Of a DNA stretch of 64,000 nt, positions 17,026 to 25,892 are shown in pieces. Each line of letters begins with the position of its first letter. The stretch's first letter is position 1. Source of the stretch: Armatimonadota bacterium (GTDB taxonomy: Bacteria; Armatimonadota; Fimbriimonadia; Fimbriimonadales; Fimbriimonadaceae); assembly GCA_016789105.1 (NCBI GenBank), contig JAEURN010000008.1, positions 372,001-436,000 on the forward strand, read 5' to 3'. The notes under the pieces were generated by a model. The model worked only from the letters and a program-made list of their open reading frames with translations, did no database searches and was not told the DNA's origin. The position numbers were made by a program, and so were the translations under genes.

Positions 17026-17910
17026 ATGAGGGTGAGCACGCCGTACCAATTCGAAACATTTTCTAACAGCATCCGCACCGCTCAGGAGGCGTACTTCCGC
17101 GTTCAGCGGCAGATCTCCACGGGCAAAAAGTTCGAATCTGCTAGCGAAGACCCGCTTTCAACCCGCCTTTCGATCAATACCCGAACACTCAAATCGCGGT
17201 TCGAACAGTTCGACAAGAACTTGAGGGGTGCAAACGATTACCTCGGGTTCAGCGAAAATGCCTTGGCCGACGTCACCGATGTGGTCAACCAAGCCAACCA
17301 ACTGGCGATCCAAGGGGCCAGCAGCGCCATCGATGTTGGTGCCGCCCAAAGCCTGGCCGACCAAGTCGGCAAACTGCAAGAGCGCCTGGTGCGGCTGGCC
17401 AACACCCAAGGGGGCCAGGGACAATACATTTTTGCTGGACAAAAAAACGGGACGGCCCCCTATTCGGCTTCGGGTGGCGTGCTGACTTACAGCGGGGATG
17501 GAAACCCCATCCGCGCTGAAATCCGGTCGGGCGAATACATGGATATCAACCTGGCGGGAATCGACACCGACTTTGTGGACATGTACGCCAAGTTGGAACA
17601 GCTCAAAACAAACTTGTCCAACCAAGATGTCGTCGCCATTTCCACCCAGTCTCTTGCCGACATCAAAGGGATCCGGGACAAGGTCACCAACCTCCGTGCC
17701 GAAGTCGGATCGCGGCTGCAAACCGTGCAAAGCCTGAAGGATGAGAACACGCGGCGGATCGACGATTTCACCAAAGACATCTCCGACTACGAGGACGTCG
17801 ACCTCTCTGACGCCATCGTCCGTTACCAACAAACTCAATCCGCTTACCAGGCCGCCATGCAAGTGGCCAGCCAAGGCATGAACCTCTCCCTCATGGACTT
17901 CCTGAGATGA
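17026..17910 (+). CDS. flgL: Hook-filament junction protein FlgL
   Basis: A 294-residue flagellin-like protein. The N-terminal D0/D1 helix includes QRQISTGKKFESASEDPLST; the C-terminus has YQQTQSAYQAAMQVASQGMNLSLMDFL, split helices that pair with the N-terminus in the assembled tube. FlgL is the second junction protein between FlgK and the filament. It overlaps fliW by four bases. No flagellin gene is present in the window. Confidence 0.93.
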   Translation: MRVSTPYQFETFSNSIRTAQEAYFRVQRQISTGKKFESASEDPLSTRLSINTRTLKSRFEQFDKNLRGANDYLGFSENALADVTDVVNQANQLAIQGASSAIDVGAAQSLADQVGKLQERLVRLANTQGGQGQYIFAGQKNGTAPYSASGGVLTYSGDGNPIRAEIRSGEYMDINLAGIDTDFVDMYAKLEQLKTNLSNQDVVAISTQSLADIKGIRDKVTNLRAEVGSRLQTVQSLKDENTRRIDDFTKDISDYEDVDLSDAIVRYQQTQSAYQAAMQVASQGMNLSLMDFLR

Positions 17911-18371
17911 AAACGACCCAATTGATTGAAACGGCTCGGTTCGGCACCATCGAATTCTGCGACGCCGACCTGGTAACGCTCGCCGAAGGAATCCTGGGTT
18001 TCCCGGGTCAAACCCGCTACCTTGTAATCCAACACAAAGAAGGAAGCCCGTTTTGCTGGCTCCAAAGCGCAGACGACGGCGCACTGGCCTTTTTGGTTGT
18101 GGATCCGGCCTACTATGTGCCGGACTATGCCCCGGAATTGCCCGACGAAACTGCCCGCCAACTCGAATTGGGCGAAGAGACGCCCCGCCTCGTCTATACT
18201 ATCGTCACCATTCCGAAAGGGAAACCCGATGATATGACCCTGAACCTGGCTGGGCCGATCCTGATTAACCTGGAAAAGCGCCTCGCCAAACAGGTCGTCG
18301 TGGAAGACGTCCGTTACGCCATCCGCCACCGGGTCTTCCCCAAACAAGAGATGGGGCAAACCGCCGCCTGA
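17907..18371 (+). CDS. fliW: Flagellar assembly factor FliW
   Basis: A 154-residue cytoplasmic protein with FliW signatures: [17 protein letters not shown] near residue 25, [19 protein letters not shown] and [22 protein letters not shown]. In Bacillus and Campylobacter FliW binds either flagellin or CsrA and so relieves CsrA repression of flagellin translation once flagellin is used up by assembly. The adjacent csrA supports the same switch here. Confidence 0.95.
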   Translation: MKTTQLIETARFGTIEFCDADLVTLAEGILGFPGQTRYLVIQHKEGSPFCWLQSADDGALAFLVVDPAYYVPDYAPELPDETARQLELGEETPRLVYTIVTIPKGKPDDMTLNLAGPILINLEKRLAKQVVVEDVRYAIRHRVFPKQEMGQTAA

Positions 18372-18408
18372 ACGGACAGTTCACGCGGCCAGCGCCAAGG
18401 AGGGCAAC

Positions 18409-18615
18409 ATGCTGGTACTCACCCGGAAAGTCAACCAAAGCATCGTCATCGGCGAGGGCATCGAAGTCGTTGTCCTTGAGGTGAGGGGCGAACAGGTGCG
18501 CATCGGCATCAAAGCCCCCCGCGATGTCGCCGTCCACCGCAAAGAGATCTTTGAACAGATCCAGCAAGAGAACGTTTCGGCTTCGGGGACGGACATGAGC
18601 GACGTTCCGGAATGA
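18409..18615 (+). CDS. csrA: Carbon storage / flagellar translational regulator CsrA
   Basis: A 68-residue RNA-binding protein of normal length. It starts [20 protein letters not shown] and continues [23 protein letters not shown], with the RNA-contacting Arg residues in the first strand and in the VHR motif. It binds GGA motifs in mRNA leaders and blocks ribosomes. A strong AAGGAGGG six bases ahead of the ATG points to high translation. Last gene of the flagellar operon, 37 bases after fliW. Confidence 0.97.
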   Translation: MLVLTRKVNQSIVIGEGIEVVVLEVRGEQVRIGIKAPRDVAVHRKEIFEQIQQENVSASGTDMSDVPE

Positions 18616-18638
18616 CCGGCGACCCGGTAGCCGCCTGA

Positions 18639-19502
18639 TTAGGGTGCCTTTTCGCCAGCCCAATTCCACAGCCGACCCACATTGACCTCGTGCATTGTGT
18701 CGGCATCGGGGGTTTCGACGACGATCGGCGTGCGCTTGAACCGCGCATCGTGAACCAGGCACCGGAAAGCCGCTTCCCCGATCAGCCCTTCGCCGAGGTG
18801 GTCGTGCCGGTCGACCCGTGAGCCCAAGTCTTTTTTGCTGTCATTGCAGTGGATGACTTTGATGCGTGAACATCCGACCAGCCGCTCGAACTCCGCGAAG
18901 GTCGCTTCGTAGGCATCGGGCGTGCGGATGTCGTACCCGGCGGCAAAGATGTGGCAGGTGTCGAGGCAGACCCCTAGGTTTGAAGGCGAACCGGTGAGGT
19001 CGAACAGTTCGGCCAAATGTTCAAACTTGTAGTTGAGCGATGAGCCTTGCCCGGCCGTGGTTTCCATGAGCAGCGTCACTCCAGCGGGGATTTCCGCCAG
19101 GATCGCTTTTGTTTGTTCGGCAATTTTTTGCAGGCCGGCCTCTTCGCCCTGCTTCATGTGTGCGCCCATGTGGCTGACGACATAGGGGATTCCAAGCGTG
19201 GCGCAGCGGGTGAGTTCGCGGGTCAGGGCCTCGCGAGACATCTGGGCTTTTTCGGGCTCCGGCGCGCACAGGTTGATCAGGTAGCTGTCGTGGCTGACCA
19301 GAGCTTGGGGGTCGAGCCCGGTTTCGGTGATCGCTTCTTGGAGCTTTTGGGGCGCGTCCTCGGCCAGAGGTTTGGATTGCCACTGCTGGGGGGAGCTGGT
19401 GAACACCTGCACCGCCGTACACGCGATCGCTTTGCCCCGCCGGACGGCATCGGGCAAGCCTTTTCCCGTGGGCATGTGGGCACCGATCAGCTGGGCAGGC
19501 AT
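18639..19502 (-). CDS. nfo: Deoxyribonuclease IV (AP endonuclease)
   Basis: A 287-residue TIM-barrel endonuclease IV that cleaves DNA 5' of abasic sites in base-excision repair. Metal-ligand motifs are in place: IGAHMPTGKGLPDAV, VSHDSYLINL, GIPYVVSHMGAH, LLMETTAGQGSS, LGVCLDTCHIFAAGYD, IKVIHCNDSKKDLGSRVDRHDHLGEG (in parts) and PIVVETPD. The ATG at 19502 is chosen; a 12-codon upstream extension would overlap the stop of the upstream hydrolase gene. The two genes are 10 bases apart and probably co-transcribed. Confidence 0.95.
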   Translation of the reverse strand: MPAQLIGAHMPTGKGLPDAVRRGKAIACTAVQVFTSSPQQWQSKPLAEDAPQKLQEAITETGLDPQALVSHDSYLINLCAPEPEKAQMSREALTRELTRCATLGIPYVVSHMGAHMKQGEEAGLQKIAEQTKAILAEIPAGVTLLMETTAGQGSSLNYKFEHLAELFDLTGSPSNLGVCLDTCHIFAAGYDIRTPDAYEATFAEFERLVGCSRIKVIHCNDSKKDLGSRVDRHDHLGEGLIGEAAFRCLVHDARFKRTPIVVETPDADTMHEVNVGRLWNWAGEKAP

Positions 19503-19512
19503 GGATCTGAGG

Positions 19513-20313
19513 TTACCAGCGGCAAAGCTGGGTGACAATCTCCAAAAAACGCTCCCTTGCGTGCCGCTCCAGCCACGGTTCGTGCCCGCATTGTTCCAGC
19601 TCGATAAACTCCAGTTGAGGGATGTGGGGCTTGAGATCGTCGAAAATCAGCCGGCCGGGATGGGGGTCGTCGGCCCCCTGGATCAGGGTAACCGGGCATT
19701 GGATGCTGGAAAAACGGGCGGGTTCGACCCCTTCTTCTTGCAGGCGCATCGCGTCCGCCCACGTCTGGGCGTGGCCATCGGGGTCATACTGAGGATCGGG
19801 GTCCGGGCAGGGGTCGGGGATCGGGTCGAAGGCTTGGACCGACGTCGCATAGTCGCCGTATGCCCGGAACGCCGCGGCCCGCTCAGCCGCGGTTGGGGCT
19901 TGTGCAACCAACTCTTTCAGGAGAGCGGCCCTTTCTGGGTCGAAGCGCAACAGGATGCGGCGGACGTATTCTTGCCGGGACGCTTCGGAATATGTCCCGC
20001 ATCCGACCAAGAGCAACCGACGGCACCGGTGGGGAAACTGGCTGGCAAAAGAGAGGGAGAGCATGGCCCCCCAGCTGTGGCCAAGGATGTTGGCGTCGGA
20101 TTGCACAACCGCCGCCATATCGTCCACGTGGGTTTGAACCGAAAGCCGCTGACCACCCGCATACCTCTGCAGAATCTCCCGGGCATTGAGATCCGCGGGC
20201 AAAGCGGCCCGCAACCCATGCAGAGAGCCCTGGGCCCCCGGTCCGCCGTGGATGAGGACCAGATCGGCAGGCCGAACCTCCATGCCGTCCTGAAGTTGTG
20301 GGCGGAGGGCCAT
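19513..20313 (-). CDS. Alpha/beta hydrolase (proline-iminopeptidase-like)
   Basis: A 266-residue alpha/beta hydrolase. The oxyanion segment is LVLIHGGPGAQGS, the nucleophile elbow ILGHSWGAMLSLSFA, the acid lies in LIQGADDPHPGR, and the His in LEQCGHEPWLERHARE. HGGPG and the cap-domain length resemble prolyl aminopeptidase-like S33 enzymes, but the substrate cannot be told. The start is uncertain: ATG at 20313 is preceded by TTGGGAA; ATGs at 20361 and 20388 would lengthen the N-terminus, the last overlapping the divergent gene at 20387. Confidence 0.75.
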   Translation of the reverse strand: MALRPQLQDGMEVRPADLVLIHGGPGAQGSLHGLRAALPADLNAREILQRYAGGQRLSVQTHVDDMAAVVQSDANILGHSWGAMLSLSFASQFPHRCRRLLLVGCGTYSEASRQEYVRRILLRFDPERAALLKELVAQAPTAAERAAAFRAYGDYATSVQAFDPIPDPCPDPDPQYDPDGHAQTWADAMRLQEEGVEPARFSSIQCPVTLIQGADDPHPGRLIFDDLKPHIPQLEFIELEQCGHEPWLERHARERFLEIVTQLCRW

Positions 20314-20386
20314 TTCCCAAGTGTACTGATACTTTGACTCATCCCGTCCAAACCGGGACATGGGCGGCGGGTAACCTGGGCCATCC

Positions 20387-21742
20387 ATGGGGCAATACCT
20401 CGCCTGTTTCAAAGCTTATGACGTGCGCGGCGTTGTGCCCGATGAGCTCAATCCAGATGTCGCCTACGCCATCGGCCGGGCCTATGCGCAATACACCAAA
20501 GCCAAAACGGTCTGCGTGGGTTACGACATCCGATTGAGCGGTCCGGAACTTGCCCAATCGCTGGCCGCAGGGCTCAACGAAGAAGGGTGCGACGTCATCG
20601 ATTTAGGCATGGTCGGCACTGAAATGGTGTACTTTGCCACAGCCTTTTATCACTATGACGGTGGCGTGATGATTACCGCCAGCCACAACCCACCCCAATA
20701 TAACGGCATGAAAATGATCCGGCAAGAAAGCCGGCCGATCAGCGGCGACACCGGACTGGATGAGATCGAACGGCTCAGCAAGCTCATCCTGGATGGCGGT
20801 GTTCGGGCCGGTGTTGGAGGTGGCACCATTCGCCTGAAGGATTGCTACCAAGATTTTGTCCAGCACCTCCTCAAGATCTGCCCGGGGAACGACTTGCGCG
20901 AGCATAAGGTTTTGGCGAGCCCCGGCAATGGGGCCGCCGGCATTGCGATGGACGCGCTGGCCCCGCACCTTCCGATCGAGGTGACGCGGATGATGTTCGA
21001 ACCCGACGGAACGTTTCCCAACGGCGTTCCTAACCCCATATTGGAGGAGTCGCGGGCACCGGTAGAAGCCGAAATGCGGGCAAGGCACTACGACTTGGGA
21101 ATCGCTTGGGACGGCGATTACGACCGCTGCTTTTTGCTTGATGAAAACGGCAACTTTATTGAGGGATATTATATTGTTGGACTGCTTGCCCAAGCGATTT
21201 TGCAAGACAACCCCGGCGCAACGATCATCTATGACCCCCGGCTGACGTGGAACACCCTGGAGATCGTCCGGGAATCTGGCGGGCGGGCCGTGATGTGCAA
21301 GAGCGGGCACGCCTTCATCAAAGAGCGGATGCGGGCCGAGAATGCGGTCTATGGAGGCGAAATGAGCGCCCATCATTACTTCCGCGACCACTGGTATTGC
21401 GACAGCGGGATGATCCCGATGCTGCTGGTGCTCAAGCTGATGGCCAAAACGGGCAAAAGCCTAGGTCAACTGGTGGGGGCGATGATCGAGAAATACCCCT
21501 GTTCGGGCGAGGTCAACAGTACGGTCGCCGATGTGCGGGCCACCCTGGCAAAAGTAGAATCGGAATTTGGGGATGGCGAGATTGACCGCACGGACGGGCT
21601 CAGCATCGAATTCCCCAACTGGCGTTTCAACCTCCGGGGAAGCAACACGGAGCCGGTGATCCGCCTCAATGTGGAAACGCGGGGCGACCGGGCTCTGTTG
21701 GAAGAAAAAACGGCGGCGTTGCTTGCCTTAATCCGAAGCTAA
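20387..21742 (+). CDS. Phosphomannomutase / phosphoglucomutase
   Basis: A 451-residue alpha-D-phosphohexomutase with all four active-site loops: FKAYDVRG at the N-terminus, the phosphoserine loop MITASHNPPQYNGMK (about residues 101-115), the Mg-binding AWDGDYDRCFLLD, the sugar-binding GGEMSAHHYFRD and the phosphate-binding RGSNTEPVIRLNVE near the C-terminus. The FKAYDVRG start and GEMSAHHYF loop fit the ManB/AlgC type, not GlmM. It supplies mannose-1-P or glucose-1-P for glycan synthesis. Divergent from the hydrolase gene. Confidence 0.92.
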   Translation: MGQYLACFKAYDVRGVVPDELNPDVAYAIGRAYAQYTKAKTVCVGYDIRLSGPELAQSLAAGLNEEGCDVIDLGMVGTEMVYFATAFYHYDGGVMITASHNPPQYNGMKMIRQESRPISGDTGLDEIERLSKLILDGGVRAGVGGGTIRLKDCYQDFVQHLLKICPGNDLREHKVLASPGNGAAGIAMDALAPHLPIEVTRMMFEPDGTFPNGVPNPILEESRAPVEAEMRARHYDLGIAWDGDYDRCFLLDENGNFIEGYYIVGLLAQAILQDNPGATIIYDPRLTWNTLEIVRESGGRAVMCKSGHAFIKERMRAENAVYGGEMSAHHYFRDHWYCDSGMIPMLLVLKLMAKTGKSLGQLVGAMIEKYPCSGEVNSTVADVRATLAKVESEFGDGEIDRTDGLSIEFPNWRFNLRGSNTEPVIRLNVETRGDRALLEEKTAALLALIRS

Positions 21743-22028
21743 TAGAGAACAGGCAATCCAGATTCAATTTGAACCTGACGGCCGGGACCATTAGCCCAGT
21801 ATTAATATTTGGGGCCTGCCCTTGCGCTCTGGCAGGTCATAATCGTACTTGGTAGGGCGTGTCTCTGCCAAACAGGAATGACGCAACTAGGACGCGTCGC
21901 CAAGTCAGGGCTAGGGCTTGGAACTCACAGGGAACTTAAGGAAAGTTGTGAGGGAAGACTCCCCGCCCAGGGTTGAGCGGTTTGTTCGAAATTGCCGATT
22001 TCCGGTGAATGGAGAATAAACAAAAACC
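21743..22028 (+). promoter_or_regulatory. 286-base leader region of the SLH porin gene
   Basis: The longest non-coding gap in the window, between the phosphohexomutase and the porin. It holds an interrupted hairpin (GCCTGCC near 21814-21820 pairing with GGCAGG at 21831-21836) and a GGAG 15 bases before the porin ATG, an unusually distant ribosome-binding site. I see no confident -35/-10 pair and no recognised riboswitch. A long 5' leader is plausible for an abundant envelope protein. Confidence 0.4.
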
Positions 22029-23939
22029 ATGAACAAAACCCTTAAGCTCGCTCTGAGCGCCGTCTTGGGTGTCGCGCTGGTTGCACCGGCCTTCGCACAA
22101 GACAACTTCCCGGACGTTCCGGAAAACCACTGGGCCTACCAAGCCCTTGAAAACCTCAAGGACAAGGTGCTGTTCGGCTACCCGGACGGCTTCTACCGCG
22201 GCCCCCGCATGACCTCGCGCTACGAATTCGCCGTGGCGCTCGACAAGATCTGGAAGCTGATGATGGCCCAGTTCGACGGTCTCAACGGTAAGGTCACCTC
22301 GCTCGAAAACATGATCAAAAACATGCCGAGCGGTGGCAACCAAGACCTGGCCAAGCAACTGGCCGACCTGAAAGCTGACGTCAACTCGATGAAGAGCTGG
22401 AAGAGCTCCATCGACACCATGCAAAAGATGGTCAAGGAATTCGAACCGCAGCTCGAAAAGCTCGGTGTCGACGTCAACAGCATGAAAGACCAAATGTCCG
22501 AAATGGACAAGCGCGTCACCGCTCTTGAAAACCGCACCCAAGCGATCAAGATCGGCGCTGAAGTTGATGTCCTCATCCTTGGTGGCCACAGCAGCGACGG
22601 CAACTTCGGCATCACGCCGGACGGCCGCGTGCTCGGCGAAGGTTCTGGTTCCTATACCGGCGTCCCCGTCGGCATGGACAAAGACCTGAACATCTTCCAC
22701 GAAGCCTACATCACCCTGCAAGGTGGTAAAGAAGGCGAACCGCAATTCAACGGCGTCCTGTACGTCGGGAATGCGTTTGCCGGTCTCGGCGGCCTGGACA
22801 ACATGGCCTTCGGCACCAACTTCGACGACACCGCTGACACCGCTGTCGGTTTTGGCAAGCTCAACGTCTCCTTTGGTACGGCCTTGGCCGGTCAAGGCAT
22901 GCACGTCCAACTCGGGCGCGTCGGCTACAAAGTCGGTCCTTACCTGTTCCAACGCCAAAGCTTCACCAGCGGCTACTACCAAAATGACTGGCGCGACAAC
23001 GGCGAATTCATCTTCGATGGTGGAATCGTCGACTTCATGTTCGGCAAAGTCGCCCTGACCGTGTTCGGTGGCCGCAACAGCGACCGCACCCTGAACACCG
23101 GTGCAGGCGGAGTTGACATCAACCCGATCGGCTTTGGCGGCGGAACTGTCGACCGCACCCTCGGTGTGGCCCTCAACTTCCCGTTGAACGACATGGGCAA
23201 CGTCAAGCTGGCCTACCTGTTCCACGACAGCGACACCTTGATCCCCGACGTCAACCCCGGCCTTGCGGGCAACCAACCGGCCAACCGGTTGAACGTCTTC
23301 GGTGCCGAAGCCAACCTGAAGTTCAACAATGTCCACTTCTACGGTGCGTACAGCCAATCCAACTTCAGCGAAAACACCCACAATGCCCTCGATGACGACA
23401 ACACCGCGTGGAGCGCGGCGCTGGGTTATCACGGCAGCAACTGGGGCGTCAAAGCGGGCTACCGCACCGTTGAAAACAACTTCGCCGCTGCGGGCGACTG
23501 GGGCCGGATCGGTACCTGGTACAACCCGACCAACGTGCGCGGTTGGAACGTTGGGGTGCACTTCAACCCGAGCCAAGACTTCACCATCTGGGGTAAAGGC
23601 GAGCAACTTGAAGGCGACCAAAACATCGCCGGTGCCGTCCTCGGCAAGGATGACGATGTCACGAGCATCAAAATCGGTCTCGATTACAAGCTCAACAACT
23701 ACGTCAACCTCGGCCTGAGCTACGAAAACGTGGACTGGAACTTCAGCGGCGTCGCCAACGATCCGTTCCAACGCTGGTACACGCTCAACGTCGGCTACAA
23801 CGTCAGCACCAACACCTCGCTCATGTTCACCTACATGTTCAGCGATGCTGATGGCAAAGCGATCTTCCTCCCGGGTATGCCCGGCGCAGGCAAGTTCCGC
23901 GGTGGCCTGTTCGGCACCCAACTCAAGATTAAGTTCTAA
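22029..23939 (+). CDS. SLH-domain outer-membrane porin (OmpM/SlpA-like)
   Basis: A 636-residue envelope protein. A signal peptide (MNKTLKLALSAVLGVALVAP, cut near AFAQ) precedes one SLH domain at about 23-75 (FPDVPENHWAYQALENLKD, GYPDGFYRGPRMTSRYEFA). A coiled-coil follows at about 100-180, with SMKSWKSSIDTMQKMVKEFE and MKDQMSEMDKRVTALENRT. From about 185 to the end come alternating aromatic beta-strands closing with GTQLKIKF, whose terminal Phe is a typical outer-membrane insertion signal. Such proteins tie the outer membrane to peptidoglycan-bound secondary polymers through SLH, and form pores, in diderms such as Negativicutes and Thermus. A strong terminator follows. Confidence 0.88.
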   Translation: MNKTLKLALSAVLGVALVAPAFAQDNFPDVPENHWAYQALENLKDKVLFGYPDGFYRGPRMTSRYEFAVALDKIWKLMMAQFDGLNGKVTSLENMIKNMPSGGNQDLAKQLADLKADVNSMKSWKSSIDTMQKMVKEFEPQLEKLGVDVNSMKDQMSEMDKRVTALENRTQAIKIGAEVDVLILGGHSSDGNFGITPDGRVLGEGSGSYTGVPVGMDKDLNIFHEAYITLQGGKEGEPQFNGVLYVGNAFAGLGGLDNMAFGTNFDDTADTAVGFGKLNVSFGTALAGQGMHVQLGRVGYKVGPYLFQRQSFTSGYYQNDWRDNGEFIFDGGIVDFMFGKVALTVFGGRNSDRTLNTGAGGVDINPIGFGGGTVDRTLGVALNFPLNDMGNVKLAYLFHDSDTLIPDVNPGLAGNQPANRLNVFGAEANLKFNNVHFYGAYSQSNFSENTHNALDDDNTAWSAALGYHGSNWGVKAGYRTVENNFAAAGDWGRIGTWYNPTNVRGWNVGVHFNPSQDFTIWGKGEQLEGDQNIAGAVLGKDDDVTSIKIGLDYKLNNYVNLGLSYENVDWNFSGVANDPFQRWYTLNVGYNVSTNTSLMFTYMFSDADGKAIFLPGMPGAGKFRGGLFGTQLKIKF

Positions 23940-23961
23940 CCAGAACCCGATCTTGAAAACA

Positions 23962-23987
23962 AAGCCCCTGCCAACTGGCAGGGGCTT
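23962..23987 (+). terminator. Rho-independent terminator of the porin gene
   Basis: AAGCCCCTGCCA and TGGCAGGGGCTT form a 12-bp GC-rich stem beginning 23 bases after the porin stop, followed by TCATCATTTTTT. A textbook terminator. Confidence 0.9.
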
Positions 23988-24043
23988 CATCATTTTTTGG
24001 CACGGCGAAAGGGGCTTGGACGTCTGAAAAACAGGATAAAGCC

Positions 24044-24511
24044 ATGCAGAAACCCGCCTCTCGCAGATCCCGCACGTTCCGGATGACCCTGGCCCTCAGC
24101 GCAGCCCTTGCTATTTGCAGCACCGGCTTTGCATTCGGCGGCGGCCAGGTCAAAGAAATCATCAAGATTCTAGGGGTCGGTGCGGCCGTCAAACAGTTCG
24201 GGCCCGATATCAATAAGGCGATCAATAACCTCACGGACCACAAAGACACCAACGCCTCTTACACCAAAGTGGTGCCCATCATCAAAATCGGGCTCAACAC
24301 CCGCGGTGCTATCGGAGCCGCCCAGGTAATGGGTTCCAAAGTCAACGTCGATAAGGTCAAATCCGTCGCCGCGCCCGAGGCGGGGCTTTTCGGGGATGAA
24401 ATCCGGATCCAGGCGCTCATCCCGGTTGCAACAGACAACCCCACCGACGCCAAGGGACTCAAGGCCGTCGATGGGGTTGGGGTCAGCGGAATCGTCGACC
24501 TCAAGCTCTAA
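24044..24511 (+). CDS. Secreted protein of unknown function
   Basis: A 155-residue protein I do not recognise. The N-terminus is basic then hydrophobic (RTFRMTLALSAALAICSTGFAFG), a signal peptide. The mature part alternates Gly/Ala/Val-rich strands (EIIKILGVGAAVKQFGPDI, VVPIIKIGLNTRGAIGAAQVMG) and ends DGVGVSGIVDLKL, suggesting a compact beta-containing fold. AGGATAAAGCC before the ATG at 24044 is a good ribosome-binding site. It stands alone between the porin terminator and a convergent YceI gene; co-function with the porin is possible but unproven. Confidence 0.5.
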   Translation: MQKPASRRSRTFRMTLALSAALAICSTGFAFGGGQVKEIIKILGVGAAVKQFGPDINKAINNLTDHKDTNASYTKVVPIIKIGLNTRGAIGAAQVMGSKVNVDKVKSVAAPEAGLFGDEIRIQALIPVATDNPTDAKGLKAVDGVGVSGIVDLKL

Positions 24512-24521
24512 CGGAGAAACA

Positions 24522-25124
24522 TCACGGATGCAGGGCTGTGCCGACAATGGCGACACGGACTTTGACCATGTTGCTTACCAACTGTTCGCTCAGCCCCTTC
24601 CCAATCCCGAAATCCAAGCGGTTGAACTCGAAATCGCAACGGACGACCAACAAATCACCCGGTTTGTCGCCGAACCTCTCCTTAGCTTTGCCGGCCAGGA
24701 ACGTCGTCGAAGCCGTCGTGGTCAACGGTTTGGTCACGCCGTGCAGCGTTAGCCGGCCCGTCACCGTGCCGTCGTAACGGTTGCCATTTTTTTTCACATC
24801 GGAGATTTTGTCGATGGAGAACACGATGTCGGGATACTTTTCCGCATCCAGGCACCATTCGGCTTTCATGCTCTCTTCCAGTTCGGGGAGCGGCAACTTG
24901 ATGCTCTGGGTTTTGACGATGATGTCCCCGGTCGTCGCTTCCGGATTGGCCGGATCGAACCTCAATTTGCCACTAACTCCGGAGGCCATGCCGAAAAATG
25001 GCTCCATGGCTCCATCGGTTGCGATGCTCACAGCATTCACACCTTTGGGATCCTTGAAATCGGCGACGATCGGGCCCTGCTGAGGCAGGGGAGAAAGCAA
25101 GGCCAGGGCAACGAGCGGGCTCAT
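24522..25124 (-). CDS. YceI-family lipid-binding protein
   Basis: A 200-residue YceI-like protein, an extended lipocalin-type barrel that binds polyisoprenoid-like lipids in the periplasm. Core family blocks: FFGMASGVSGKLRFDPANPE, MKAEWCLDAEKYPDIVFSID, YDGTVTGRLTLHGVTKPLTT and CDFEFNRLDFGIGKG. The ATG at 25124 opens a short hydrophobic signal (MSPLVALALLSPLPQQGP). A TAGTAT box ends five bases before it, so the message may be leaderless. Function beyond lipid binding is unsettled. Confidence 0.82.
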   Translation of the reverse strand: MSPLVALALLSPLPQQGPIVADFKDPKGVNAVSIATDGAMEPFFGMASGVSGKLRFDPANPEATTGDIIVKTQSIKLPLPELEESMKAEWCLDAEKYPDIVFSIDKISDVKKNGNRYDGTVTGRLTLHGVTKPLTTTASTTFLAGKAKERFGDKPGDLLVVRCDFEFNRLDFGIGKGLSEQLVSNMVKVRVAIVGTALHP

Positions 25125-25232
25125 GCCTGATACTACGCCACGATGATTAGTTCGGTCTCGCAGGAAGGAGATAATTCCGGCTACAACGCAAGTTGTGAAA
25201 CTTGCGACACGCAAGGGAGAGTCAGAGAGGAC

Positions 25233-25892
25233 ATGGCACAACCAAAATTCCGGTTGACGGCGGCGGCTGTCGGCGTCGCCCTCCTCATGGCCGGCTTGGC
25301 CGCATTTGCCCAAACGTCCACCCAACAAAACACCCAAACAAACACCCAGACCCAGTCTTCGGGCGGGAGTTCACGGGCTTCGGCGTCTGCTTCAGCTAGC
25401 GCCCAAGCTTCGGCCCAAGGTTCGGCAAGGGGCGGGGGTCTCCAATCGGGGTCGGCCGGTGGCGGTGGCATGGCCGGCGGCGCAGCGGTCAAAGGCACGT
25501 TGTTCCTGGTGCAATGGACACCCAACATCAAGGCGTCCAACGCGGCGCAAGTTGTTGACGCCCACCGCGAATTCATCCGCGCCCATGGCAAAGAATTCGG
25601 CATCCTGACCGAGGGAGTATTGGCTGGCCAATATGGCGGCCGGTTGGCCATTGTCCAGGGGACGCCGGATCTTGCCGTCCGGCTGGCACAAAGTTCGCCA
25701 CTGGTCCAAAGCCAAGCCGCAACCTATGAAATCACGCCCTACCAAGTCGAGTTCTCGCGGATCGGCCTCATGGAGGCCGACCTCCCCATGGCCGCGGGCC
25801 AAACGTCCGGTGCCGGGGGATCTTCTTCAGGTGGCGGGAGTGCCGGCGGCCGTAGCAGCGGTGGCGGCCAAGGCGGGTCTTCGGGCGGCTAA
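25233..25892 (+). CDS. Secreted YciI-like domain flanked by low-complexity Ser/Ala/Gly tails
   Basis: A 219-residue protein. A signal peptide (LTAAAVGVALLMAGLAAFAQ) leads into a Gln/Thr/Ser/Ala/Gly-rich linker (QNTQTNTQTQSSGGSSRA, then SASASASAQASAQGSARGGG). Residues about 85-175 resemble the YciI fold (TLFLVQWTPN, AHREFIRAHGKEFGILTEG, GGRLAIVQGTPDLAVRLA, YEITPYQVEF). The last 35 residues are almost only Gly and Ser. The ATG at 25233 has GAGAGG just upstream; a 30-codon longer ORF starts at 25143. YciI proteins are normally cytoplasmic and small, so export with disordered tails is unusual. The stop overlaps the convergent GNAT gene by four bases. Confidence 0.6.
   Translation: MAQPKFRLTAAAVGVALLMAGLAAFAQTSTQQNTQTNTQTQSSGGSSRASASASASAQASAQGSARGGGLQSGSAGGGGMAGGAAVKGTLFLVQWTPNIKASNAAQVVDAHREFIRAHGKEFGILTEGVLAGQYGGRLAIVQGTPDLAVRLAQSSPLVQSQAATYEITPYQVEFSRIGLMEADLPMAAGQTSGAGGSSSGGGSAGGRSSGGGQGGSSGG

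Noticed and set aside
20387-21742. Assignment of the phosphohexomutase as GlmM, to complete a cdaA-cdaR-glmM set
   Set aside because: The start FKAYDVRG and loop GEMSAHHYF are of the ManB/AlgC type, and the gene is more than 6 kb away on the other strand.
21936-23993. A 685-codon open frame antisense to the SLH porin
   Set aside because: It mirrors the porin exactly, is rich in Val/Glu/Asp/Ala from the reverse of the porin's codons, has no motif, and the porin's signal, SLH domain and terminator are clear.
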